A model generated the notes under the pieces. The model saw nothing but the letters and a program-made list of their open reading frames with translations. It was not told the origin of the DNA and searched no databases. Position numbers and translations under genes: made by a program. DNA of 42,024 nucleotides from Chitinophagaceae bacterium (GTDB lineage: Bacteria; Bacteroidota; Bacteroidia; Chitinophagales; Chitinophagaceae), in NCBI GenBank assembly GCA_947372235.1, contig CANBSW010000017.1:1-42024 (forward strand), read 5' to 3'. Positions 18,948 to 25,944 of the stretch are shown one piece after another (position 1 is the stretch's first letter; each line of letters opens with the position of its first letter).

Positions 18948-20753
18948 ATGAATTATTTACAAAAAATAGTACTCATCCTTTTTTTGGCATCCTTTGCCGT
19001 TGGTTCTGTGCAGGCACAGAAAAAGAAACGCAAAAAAGCAGCTACCGAAACCAAAGTGCCGGCAAAGAAAAAAAGCAGCAATGCATCGAAGGTCAAAACC
19101 GTTTCGGTAAAACCAAAGACAGCTGCAAAACCGAAAAAGGAAGAAGACCTGTCAACACAGATCTCCAAAGAAGGGTTAGGCGATACATCCTCACCTAAAA
19201 TGGTTACCATAACATCTGCATTCAAACCCTTTTTGAAAAGTGCGGCTAAAGTAAATTTTACGGCAGCTACACCAGTGATCGATTCGTCTAAAATTCCGGT
19301 TGCATATTCTATCCCATCACAAAATCTGTTCTTTAATTATCAACCCGTTGCGGTTAAGCCTTTGGCGCTTCCTGCAGATTCGGGTTATGTTTGGGAAAAT
19401 GATCAATACATTAAAGTGGGAGCAGGTAACTTCAGTAGTTTTTTTGGAGAAGCCGCTTTTTCTTTTGGAGATGGTAAATCATCTATCACCAATGTTCGCG
19501 GTAATTTTTTAACCAGTACCGGCAATCTTCCTTCACAACAGACCGCCAAATGGGGGATTGATATCTTGTCTGTATTCAACACAAAGAACAATCATGAGTG
19601 GACAACCCATCCGTTCTACCAAAGCAGCACACAATACCTGTATGGTTACTTACCGGCTACATTGCCTTATACAAAAGATAATTTGTTGCAACGATTTACA
19701 ACCGTAGGCATTGAAGCCGGCATGCAAAACAAAACGGCCAATTCGTTTGGGATCACTTATCATCCGCAGTTTAGTGCAGCAAGGTTTTTTAATAACAATG
19801 AGATCTCTGAGAATAATTTTATGTTGAAAGCACCCATCAATAAATCTTTCGGAAAGATCTATGCTTTTGATCTGGGCCTTACGGCAGATATCTCAAGTGC
19901 TTATTTTCCATTGATCCCCAATCCGCTGACCATCAAAAACAATTTATTCTTTATCAATCCTTCTATCCAGTTCAATACACCCAATTTTAAACTCAATGCA
20001 GGCATACAGCCATCATGGGATAACCAGAATTTTTCAACGCTTCCCAATGTAACGGTCGAAGCAAAGATTTCTGATGCCAACCTGATTTTGGAAGCAGGGT
20101 GGGTGGGTTCTTTTCAAAAAAATACGTATCGCTCATTTGCCAATTATAATCCATGGATCGGTAATTCATTCACAACATTGCTGAATACAAAGATCAATGA
20201 ACAATATGCAGGTATTAAAGCAAGCAGCGGTGATCATCTTACTTATCAGTTTAAAGCTTCTTTATTGAGTCTTACCAACCAACCATTGTTCCTGAACAAT
20301 ACAGGTGATGGTAAAACCTTTAATGTGGTATATGAGCCGGAGATGAAAGCCCTCCGTTTACATGGAGAAATGGGTTATACCGTTCAGGAAAAACTTTCTT
20401 TTACTGCCGGTGCCACATTTACGCAATACAATTCTTTATCCGTTAACCAGAAAGCATGGGGTTTATTGCCGCTGGAAGTAACGGGATCTCTTAAATGGAC
20501 CGTGGTAAAAGGTGTCCAGTTAAAGTCTGATTTGTTTGTATGGGATGGGGCTCCTTATCGGGATTCAACATTGCAGGCAAAGAAAGCCCCGGCGGCTTTA
20601 GATCTTAACCTGGGTGCTGAATTTAGCGTAATGCCAAGGTTGAATTTGTGGGTACAAATGAATAATGTACTCAATAGCCAATACCAGCGTTGGAACCAAT
20701 ACACAGTTCTTGGCTTTAATGTTTTGGGAGGAGTTGTATATTCGTTCCGGTAA
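18948..20753 (+). CDS. Predicted outer-membrane beta-barrel protein with Lys-rich N-terminal segment
   Basis: About 601 residues from the ATG at 18948, which begins a signal peptide ending near SVQAQ. An ATG at 18921 is in frame and would overlap the TPR gene by 14 bp. Just after the signal peptide is a strongly basic stretch (KKKRKKAA, PAKKKSSNAS, AKPKKEED) of about 45 residues. Then comes a conserved segment around TSAFKPFLKSAAKVNF, and long alternating beta-strand sequence ending with a barrel-type terminal strand (VLGGVVYSFR). It resembles Bacteroidota proteins loosely annotated as TonB-dependent receptors, but I see no TonB box. The basic segment could bind peptidoglycan, LPS or the partner TPR protein. 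Confidence 0.75.
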   Translation: MNYLQKIVLILFLASFAVGSVQAQKKKRKKAATETKVPAKKKSSNASKVKTVSVKPKTAAKPKKEEDLSTQISKEGLGDTSSPKMVTITSAFKPFLKSAAKVNFTAATPVIDSSKIPVAYSIPSQNLFFNYQPVAVKPLALPADSGYVWENDQYIKVGAGNFSSFFGEAAFSFGDGKSSITNVRGNFLTSTGNLPSQQTAKWGIDILSVFNTKNNHEWTTHPFYQSSTQYLYGYLPATLPYTKDNLLQRFTTVGIEAGMQNKTANSFGITYHPQFSAARFFNNNEISENNFMLKAPINKSFGKIYAFDLGLTADISSAYFPLIPNPLTIKNNLFFINPSIQFNTPNFKLNAGIQPSWDNQNFSTLPNVTVEAKISDANLILEAGWVGSFQKNTYRSFANYNPWIGNSFTTLLNTKINEQYAGIKASSGDHLTYQFKASLLSLTNQPLFLNNTGDGKTFNVVYEPEMKALRLHGEMGYTVQEKLSFTAGATFTQYNSLSVNQKAWGLLPLEVTGSLKWTVVKGVQLKSDLFVWDGAPYRDSTLQAKKAPAALDLNLGAEFSVMPRLNLWVQMNNVLNSQYQRWNQYTVLGFNVLGGVVYSFR

Positions 20754-20763
20754 ATAACCCTGA

Positions 20764-21279
20764 ATGGATCAATCTCTGTATAAATTCCTTGTTTTAAACG
20801 GCCACCTGAGTATTCCGCAACTGGGTAGTTTTATCATTAAACAGTTGCCGGCACATAGTGATGCTGCATCAGGACTTTTATATCCTCCCAAACCTGTGAT
20901 CAGTTTTACACAAGGAGAGATACTCATGTCTGAAAAATTGTTTTTCGATTTTCTTTCCAATGAATTAGGAATTGATGAAGTTACTGCCATCAAACAGTTT
21001 CATGAATTTGCTGATCATTTCAGAAATGAACTGGAAGAGAAAAAGTTGGTTTCTTTAAAAGGCGTAGGTGTAGTTGGCAAGGGAGAAGACGGCTCTATGC
21101 ATTTTGAACCGGCTACCAATCTCTCAAACCTTTTACCGGCTTTACAAATAGACGAATCCATACTTTATGCAGAAGCTGGCAATGAACTTGAACAGTCATC
21201 CAAACACGATTACTGGTGGTTTTACGCCATTATTTTATTGATACTTGGTGTTGGCGCTTTGGTGTATTATTATATCTGA
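20764..21279 (+). CDS. CCDC81-type HU-domain protein with C-terminal membrane anchor
   Basis: A 171-residue protein. The N-terminus (LNGHLSIPQLGSFIIKQLPA) and the middle (LVSLKGVGVVGKGEDGSMHFEP) match the paired HU-like domains of Bacteroidota CCDC81-type proteins, related to DNA-binding HU/IHF. In that family the HU domains are usually followed by a membrane helix and a SPOR domain that binds peptidoglycan. Here a hydrophobic helix occupies about residues 149-170 and the protein ends there, so SPOR is absent. The HU part should be cytoplasmic. The gene starts 10 bp after the beta-barrel gene, completing an apparent three-gene operon linking cytoplasm, periplasm and outer membrane. Confidence 0.8.
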   Translation: MDQSLYKFLVLNGHLSIPQLGSFIIKQLPAHSDAASGLLYPPKPVISFTQGEILMSEKLFFDFLSNELGIDEVTAIKQFHEFADHFRNELEEKKLVSLKGVGVVGKGEDGSMHFEPATNLSNLLPALQIDESILYAEAGNELEQSSKHDYWWFYAIILLILGVGALVYYYI

Positions 21280-21314
21280 TGAAATAAATTATTGAAAGTT
21301 GCGGTTGGGTTAAA

Positions 21315-21419
21315 TTCAAAATTCAAAATTCAAAATTCAAAATTCAAAATTCAAAATTCAAAATTCAAAATTCAAAATTCAAAATTCAAAATTCAAAATT
21401 CAAAATTCAAAATTCAAAA
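21315..21419. repeat. Fifteen perfect tandem copies of TTCAAAA
   Basis: The 7 bp unit repeats 15 times without a mismatch between the HU-protein stop and the methyltransferase start, ending 27 bp before the ATG. A perfect short-unit array of this length is expected to vary in copy number by slippage. It could change spacing within the methyltransferase promoter, but no effect can be shown here. Confidence 0.9.
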
Positions 21420-21446
21420 TAGCTTTTTACCCCCTTATTTAAATCT

Positions 21447-22346
21447 ATGGCTGAATTGATTACTTATTCAAATTGCCCATCCTGCGGTTCTGCTTCGGTA
21501 TTTGCTGCATTGTCGGCAAAAGATTATACCGTTACAGGTGAATTGTTTGAGATCTGGCATTGTGATGATTGTTCGGGTAGATTTACACAGAATATTCCGA
21601 TACTTTCTGAGATCGGCAAATATTATCAATCTGCCAATTATGTTTCGCATTCTGATACCTCAAAAGGGTTGATCAATCGTTTGTATCATATCGTAAGAAA
21701 TTATACCCTGGGCTCTAAAAGAAAACTGATCCAAAAAATAACAGGGAAAGAAAAGGGAAGTTTATTGGATGTAGGTGCAGGTACCGGCGCTTTCTCCAAC
21801 GCCATGCAGCTGGCCGGATGGAATGTAACAGCTTTGGAACCGGATGACACCGCCAGAAAAAATGCAGCAGCAAAATATGGCCTGCAATTACAATCGCCCG
21901 ATAACTTATTTACATTAGATGCGAATCAGTTTGATGCCATTACCATGTGGCATGTATTGGAACATGTTCACAACCTTCATGGATATCTGCAACAATACCA
22001 TAAAGTGCTGAAACCCGGCGGCAGACTGGTTATCGCCGTTCCCAATTATACCAGTTATGATGCAAAATCATATAAAGAATACTGGGCTGCATATGATGTG
22101 CCGAGACACCTGTATCATTTCTCTCCAAAAAGCATGGAAATATTAGGTAACTCGAAAGGCTTTACATTGGTTGATACCAAACCCATGTGGTTCGACAGTT
22201 TTTATGTATCCATGCTAAGCGAACAATACAGAAACGGAAGCGGTAATTTGATAGGCGCAGTTTGGAATGGATTACTCTCAAACCTTGCAACCTTGCGCAA
22301 TAAAAAAAGATGTAGTTCTGTGATTTATGTGTTTGCCAAAAAGTAA
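21447..22346 (+). CDS. Class I SAM-dependent methyltransferase with N-terminal zinc ribbon
   Basis: A 299-residue protein. The N-terminus has two CxxC pairs (CPSC at about residues 10-13, CDDC at about 39-42), forming a probable zinc ribbon. The SAM-binding motif I is LLDVGAGTGAF, followed by the acidic end of beta-2 in VTALEPD, then MWHVLEHV and LKPGGRLVIAVPN, typical of the methyltransferase-23/11 group. The zinc-ribbon architecture occurs in enzymes acting on sugars, lipids or natural products; the substrate is unknown here. It is preceded by the TTCAAAA array, which may alter its expression. A small hairpin separates it from the convergent glutaminyl cyclase gene. Confidence 0.88.
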   Translation: MAELITYSNCPSCGSASVFAALSAKDYTVTGELFEIWHCDDCSGRFTQNIPILSEIGKYYQSANYVSHSDTSKGLINRLYHIVRNYTLGSKRKLIQKITGKEKGSLLDVGAGTGAFSNAMQLAGWNVTALEPDDTARKNAAAKYGLQLQSPDNLFTLDANQFDAITMWHVLEHVHNLHGYLQQYHKVLKPGGRLVIAVPNYTSYDAKSYKEYWAAYDVPRHLYHFSPKSMEILGNSKGFTLVDTKPMWFDSFYVSMLSEQYRNGSGNLIGAVWNGLLSNLATLRNKKRCSSVIYVFAKK

Positions 22347-22351
22347 TTAAA

Positions 22352-22382
22352 AAGTCAAAAGTCAAAACACAATTTTTGACTT
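22352..22382. terminator. Hairpin between convergent methyltransferase and cyclase genes
   Basis: Two overlapping copies of AAGTCAAAA (22352-22360, 22359-22367) are followed by the reverse complement at 22374-22382, giving a 9 bp stem with a 6 nt loop. The A/T-rich arms supply a U-run in either direction, and both neighbouring stop codons lie within 9 bp, so this is a plausible bidirectional terminator. Confidence 0.55.
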
Positions 22383-22390
22383 CTTAAGTT

Positions 22391-23188
22391 TTAGTTGAAC
22401 TTAACTTCAAACATTGCCGGCCAATATTTTCCCGTTAAGTAAAATGATTTTTTAGCACTGTTATAAGCGATGCCATTTAGAACATCGGTTCTACTGCTTT
22501 TTTGAAAATTATTCTTTTCCAGAATATTGCTCAGATCGGCGCGGCCTTCTACCAATCCTGTTTTCAGATTTATTTTGATAATATAATTGTTACGCCAGAT
22601 ATTGGCATACACATATCCATCCACATATTCAAGTTCATTGATACTGTCAACATAACCATTGTTATTGATCACGCTTAGTGTTTTTTCGATCTTGAAATTC
22701 TCTGGGTTCACAAAGAATAAATTATTACCGCCAGTGCTGATGATCAGGTGGGTGCCATCTGTTGTCATTCCCCAACCTTCATAGGGCCAGGCAAATTCTT
22801 CGGGCAGTTTTTTAAAGTTCATATCATACACAAAAACCTTATGCTCTGTATAGGTAAGCTGGTAGATCTTATTGTTGATGATGCTGATTCCTTCTCCAAA
22901 ATAAGCGTTGTCAAGGGCTATCTTCTGAACTGCTTTTCCGGTTTCCAGTTTGGCTTTTATCAGTCCGCTTTCTCCATTCAGTCCGGTACTTTCATACAAA
23001 TGCTCATTCATCCATAGCAAACCTTCCGTAAACGAAGTGGTATCATGTGGATATATATTCATCACACTATAATTCAATTCAGTAGGGGCAGGAACTGCTG
23101 CATTCGTGCTCTCTGATTCTGATGAACCGTTTTTACAGGCTGTAAAAAACAAACCCAAAACTGCTACAAGTAAGATCGAACTTTTCAT
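22391..23188 (-). CDS. Glutaminyl-peptide cyclotransferase, bacterial beta-propeller type, lipoprotein
   Basis: A 265-residue protein with a lipoprotein signal (lipobox FTAC, Cys18), so it should be anchored in the envelope. The mature sequence matches the glutamine cyclotransferase family (Glu_cyclase_2): HDTTSFTEGLLW near the start, STGLNGESGLIK, FGEGISIINNKIYQLT, WPYEGWGMTTDG, INELEYVDGYVYANIW and VLNGIAYNS. The enzyme converts N-terminal Gln of exported peptides to pyroglutamate and releases ammonia. In Bacteroidota this modification is common on proteins whose mature N-terminus is Gln. The box TATAATTG lies only 5 bp before the ATG, so the transcript may have a very short leader. Single-gene unit. 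Confidence 0.9.
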   Translation of the reverse strand: MKSSILLVAVLGLFFTACKNGSSESESTNAAVPAPTELNYSVMNIYPHDTTSFTEGLLWMNEHLYESTGLNGESGLIKAKLETGKAVQKIALDNAYFGEGISIINNKIYQLTYTEHKVFVYDMNFKKLPEEFAWPYEGWGMTTDGTHLIISTGGNNLFFVNPENFKIEKTLSVINNNGYVDSINELEYVDGYVYANIWRNNYIIKINLKTGLVEGRADLSNILEKNNFQKSSRTDVLNGIAYNSAKKSFYLTGKYWPAMFEVKFN

Positions 23189-23252
23189 GAGGTCAATTAT
23201 AGGGTTAAAAATAAAAAAGTTATTGTTGATATAGGCGTTAAAATGTGATGAA

Positions 23253-23323
23253 TGTAAACGTTAGGGTTCTTTTGGAACCAAGTGCAAAACGTTCAGGTCG
23301 CTTTAGCGCCCCGACCGTTTACA
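23253..23323 (-). terminator. Branched inverted-repeat structure downstream of ychF
   Basis: An outer 7 bp stem (23253-23259 with 23317-23323) encloses two further hairpins: 23265-23269 with 23275-23279, and 23296-23300 with 23312-23316. The fold is a potential three-way junction starting about 5 nt after the ychF stop. It may act in transcription termination or mRNA stability; neither is shown. Confidence 0.4.
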
Positions 23324-23328
23324 GGCCT

Positions 23329-24432
23329 TTACACGTTAAAACGGAAATGCATCACATCTCCATCATGCACCACATATTCTTTTCCTTCAATTCGCAAACG
23401 GCCATTCTCGCGACAGGCAGCTTCAGATCCGTATTTTACAAAATCTTCGTAAGCAATCACTTCCGCCTTAATAAATCCTTTTTCAAAATCGGTATGTATC
23501 ACACTCGCGGCCTGTGGTGCTTTCCAACCTTTGTGAATCGTCCATGCCCTTACTTCCTGAACACCGGCAGTAAAATAAGTATCGAGGTTCAATAATTTAT
23601 AGGCTGATGTGATCAATCGGTTCAAAGCAGGTTCTGTCATATGGTATTCTTCCATAAACATCTGCTTATCATCTGCAGCTTCCATTTCGGCGATCTGTGC
23701 TTCTATATTATTACACATCACAATCACTTCGGCACCTTCTGCCTTTGCTGCAGCAGCCAATGCTTCTGAATATTTATTGCCGGTATGCATACTGGCTTCA
23801 TCAACATTGGCCACATATAAAACGGGTTTATCCGTTAACAGGAACAGATCGGCAATTACTGTTTTCTCTTCTTTATCCAATCCTAAAGTGTGAATATTCT
23901 TACCCTGTTCAAGGTGATTTTTACAACGGGTTAAAATTTCAAACTCTGCTTTTGCCTTTGTATCAGATCCCACCCTTGCCATTTTTTCTACTTTCGACCA
24001 TTTCTTTTCAACACTGTCCAGATCTTTCAGCTGCAATTCTGTTTCAATAATTTCTTTATCGCTAATTGGATTGATCACGCCTTCTTCCCTCAACACATTC
24101 TCATCCTCAAAACAACGGATCACATGGATAATGGCATCTACTTCCCGGATATTCCCCAGAAATTTATTGCCCAAACCTTCACCTTTGCTGGCCCCACGCA
24201 CCAATCCGGCAATGTCTACGATCTCCATTTGTGTGGGTACAATCCTATCCGGAACCACCAGTTCGGCCAGTTTATTCAGTCTTGCATCCGGCACATCCAC
24301 CAATCCCACATTGGGTTCTATGGTACAGAAACGGTAATTGCTGGCCTGTGCTTTGGCGCTGTTGCTAACCGCATTAAATAAGGTTGATTTACCCACATTC
24401 GGTAATCCCACGATGCCTGCTTGTAAAGCCAT
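23329..24432 (-). CDS. ychF: Ribosome-associated ATPase YchF
   Basis: A 367-residue Obg-related P-loop protein of standard length. The P-loop GLPNVGKST is at the N-terminus, followed by the switch region DIAGLVRGASKGEGLGNKFL. NVDE replaces the GTPase NKxD motif, which fits the family's preference for ATP. A helical hairpin follows and a C-terminal TGS domain contains FTAGVQEVRAWTIHKG. YchF associates with ribosomes and influences translation and oxidative-stress responses. It is transcribed alone, with a candidate promoter and roughly 115 nt leader upstream and a branched repeat after the stop. Confidence 0.95.
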   Translation of the reverse strand: MALQAGIVGLPNVGKSTLFNAVSNSAKAQASNYRFCTIEPNVGLVDVPDARLNKLAELVVPDRIVPTQMEIVDIAGLVRGASKGEGLGNKFLGNIREVDAIIHVIRCFEDENVLREEGVINPISDKEIIETELQLKDLDSVEKKWSKVEKMARVGSDTKAKAEFEILTRCKNHLEQGKNIHTLGLDKEEKTVIADLFLLTDKPVLYVANVDEASMHTGNKYSEALAAAAKAEGAEVIVMCNNIEAQIAEMEAADDKQMFMEEYHMTEPALNRLITSAYKLLNLDTYFTAGVQEVRAWTIHKGWKAPQAASVIHTDFEKGFIKAEVIAYEDFVKYGSEAACRENGRLRIEGKEYVVHDGDVMHFRFNV

Positions 24433-24476
24433 GTTAAGTACGATTTTAGAGATACGAGGTACAATTTGTTGGCCAG

Positions 24477-24539
24477 TCAGTTGGTGCTTTGGGCATCGCC
24501 TGTTGTGTCACTCACTTGTACGTTCTGTTCCCTGCTCAT
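24477..24539 (-). CDS. Possible 20-residue upstream ORF in the ychF leader
   Basis: An ATG at 24539 opens a frame of 20 codons (MSREQNVQVSDTTGDAQSTN) ending at a TGA at 24477-24479. It lies between the candidate ychF promoter and the ychF start and would be the first ORF on the transcript. Nothing resembles a known leader peptide and chance is a good alternative, so this is reported only as a candidate. Confidence 0.2.
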   Translation of the reverse strand: MSREQNVQVSDTTGDAQSTN

Positions 24540-24554
24540 CAAAAATTTGAGCCG

Positions 24555-24562
24555 CAAATATA
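24555..24562 (-). promoter_or_regulatory. Candidate -7 box for ychF
   Basis: Reads TATATTTG on the minus strand, an exact TAnnTTTG match, about 122 bp before the ychF ATG. A TTTG lies 24 bp further upstream, at the end of the rhodanese gene; that spacing is a few bases longer than usual. Confidence 0.4.
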
Positions 24563-24583
24563 GCCGGATTAGGGGTAAAATGG

Positions 24584-25819
24584 TTACAAATTGTCTTCAG
24601 GCACATCTATCACCCATTTCATCAGTCTGGTAAGGCCTTTTTGGTTGGCCGCCTTGGCGCGGATATTCCATAGACCCCCTGAAAGAACATGTACTTTGGT
24701 AAAACCATTATCGGTAAGAAGTTTAGCTGATTGAAATACTTCCACACCAGCGTTAAAAGCATATAGAATGATGTCTTTGTTTTGGTAAGCACTCAATTCA
24801 CCCATACGGTTAGCCAATTCTGCTGCCGGAATATTTACCGCATTTTGTACATGCCCCCGGTTCATCCAGGTGCGCTCGGTCATTGTGTTGGTGAATTCTT
24901 TTTGTGTCCTTACATCCAGAATATAAGTATTAGGTGCTTTGGTTAGCATTTCGTCCATTTCTACTGCTGTGATATAATGGAAAGAATAGGGATGCTCCCA
25001 TAATTGTTTTCTGAGCGGGACCTCTTTGTTTGAGGCACTCATCCATTCACTCATGCCATTGAATGCTGCGTTAACATGGGTATAACCGTTTTCGGAAAGT
25101 AGTTTGGCGGCGAGATTGGTTTCCCTTCCAAAATCGGCAACCACCAATATGGGCCGGTTTTTGGGAACCCTATCCAGAGAGGCACTTAATTGCACAAATG
25201 GAATATTGATCGCCCCTTTTAATTTTCCCAGTGCATTCGCAGATACATCAAGACTGATGCCTTTAAAAGCTGAATCAGTTCTTACATCCAGGATAAAAAG
25301 GTCTTTTTGGGAGATCATCAATTGAGCAATATCTTTTGGTGATAAAAGTTTGAAACGGTTGTTTGTTTCATACAGGTTGTTCAAACATGGCGAGGTACTG
25401 AATTTGAGTAAATTAAATTCTGTCATGGCACCATTTACGTTGATCACATTTGTAAAGCCACTGTCAGAAAGCATTTTTGAGCAGATCCTGCTTCGCTGAC
25501 TATGTGAGCAGATCACAAAAACCGGTTTGTTTTTATAGGCAATAATTTCATTCAAACGGTTCTTTACTTCACTCACATCTATATTAACAGCACCTTTTAA
25601 ATGGCCAATATTGAGGCTCGCCGAAACAGAAGTATCTCTGAATTCACCCAATGATCTCACATCTAAAATTAAACGATCAGGGTTCTTTCTTAAGGAATCA
25701 CAGAGGTCATTAATGTAAACAGTTTTGAATGCGATATTATCGTATTTGAACTGGGAGAATAGTTGCCGGGTATTGATAAGGAGTACAAGCAGAAGGATCT
25801 TTTTCATATTTTTTTTCAA
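24584..25819 (-). CDS. Secreted triple-rhodanese-domain protein, two domains degenerate
   Basis: A 411-residue protein with an N-terminal signal peptide ending near QLFSQ and three tandem rhodanese-like domains, each opening with an LDVR motif (about residues 52, 177 and 301). Domain 1 keeps the catalytic-loop cysteine (C104 in VICSHSQRS). Domain 2 has VADFGRET and domain 3 has YAFNAGVE at the same position, so both lack the sulfur-carrying cysteine. Catalysis, if any, rests on domain 1; domains 2 and 3 are probably structural or sensory. A periplasmic sulfurtransferase or redox-related role is inferred. Alternative ATG at 25807. Single gene, on the same strand as ychF. Confidence 0.83.
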   Translation of the reverse strand: MKKNMKKILLLVLLINTRQLFSQFKYDNIAFKTVYINDLCDSLRKNPDRLILDVRSLGEFRDTSVSASLNIGHLKGAVNIDVSEVKNRLNEIIAYKNKPVFVICSHSQRSRICSKMLSDSGFTNVINVNGAMTEFNLLKFSTSPCLNNLYETNNRFKLLSPKDIAQLMISQKDLFILDVRTDSAFKGISLDVSANALGKLKGAINIPFVQLSASLDRVPKNRPILVVADFGRETNLAAKLLSENGYTHVNAAFNGMSEWMSASNKEVPLRKQLWEHPYSFHYITAVEMDEMLTKAPNTYILDVRTQKEFTNTMTERTWMNRGHVQNAVNIPAAELANRMGELSAYQNKDIILYAFNAGVEVFQSAKLLTDNGFTKVHVLSGGLWNIRAKAANQKGLTRLMKWVIDVPEDNL

Positions 25820-25944
25820 AAGTTTTGTGTCTAAGAGGTAATATATTAACAGTTATTAAGAAAGTTACAATCTATCAGTGCCTCCTAAAAGAGAATTGGG
25901 ATGAATGGGGTATTTGTTTATTTTAACTGTCTGAAAATTACATT

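Noticed and set aside
21315..21419. CRISPR-like appearance of the tandem arrays (also 29872-29935)
   Set aside because: Units are 7-8 bp and contiguous with no spacers, and no cas genes are present.
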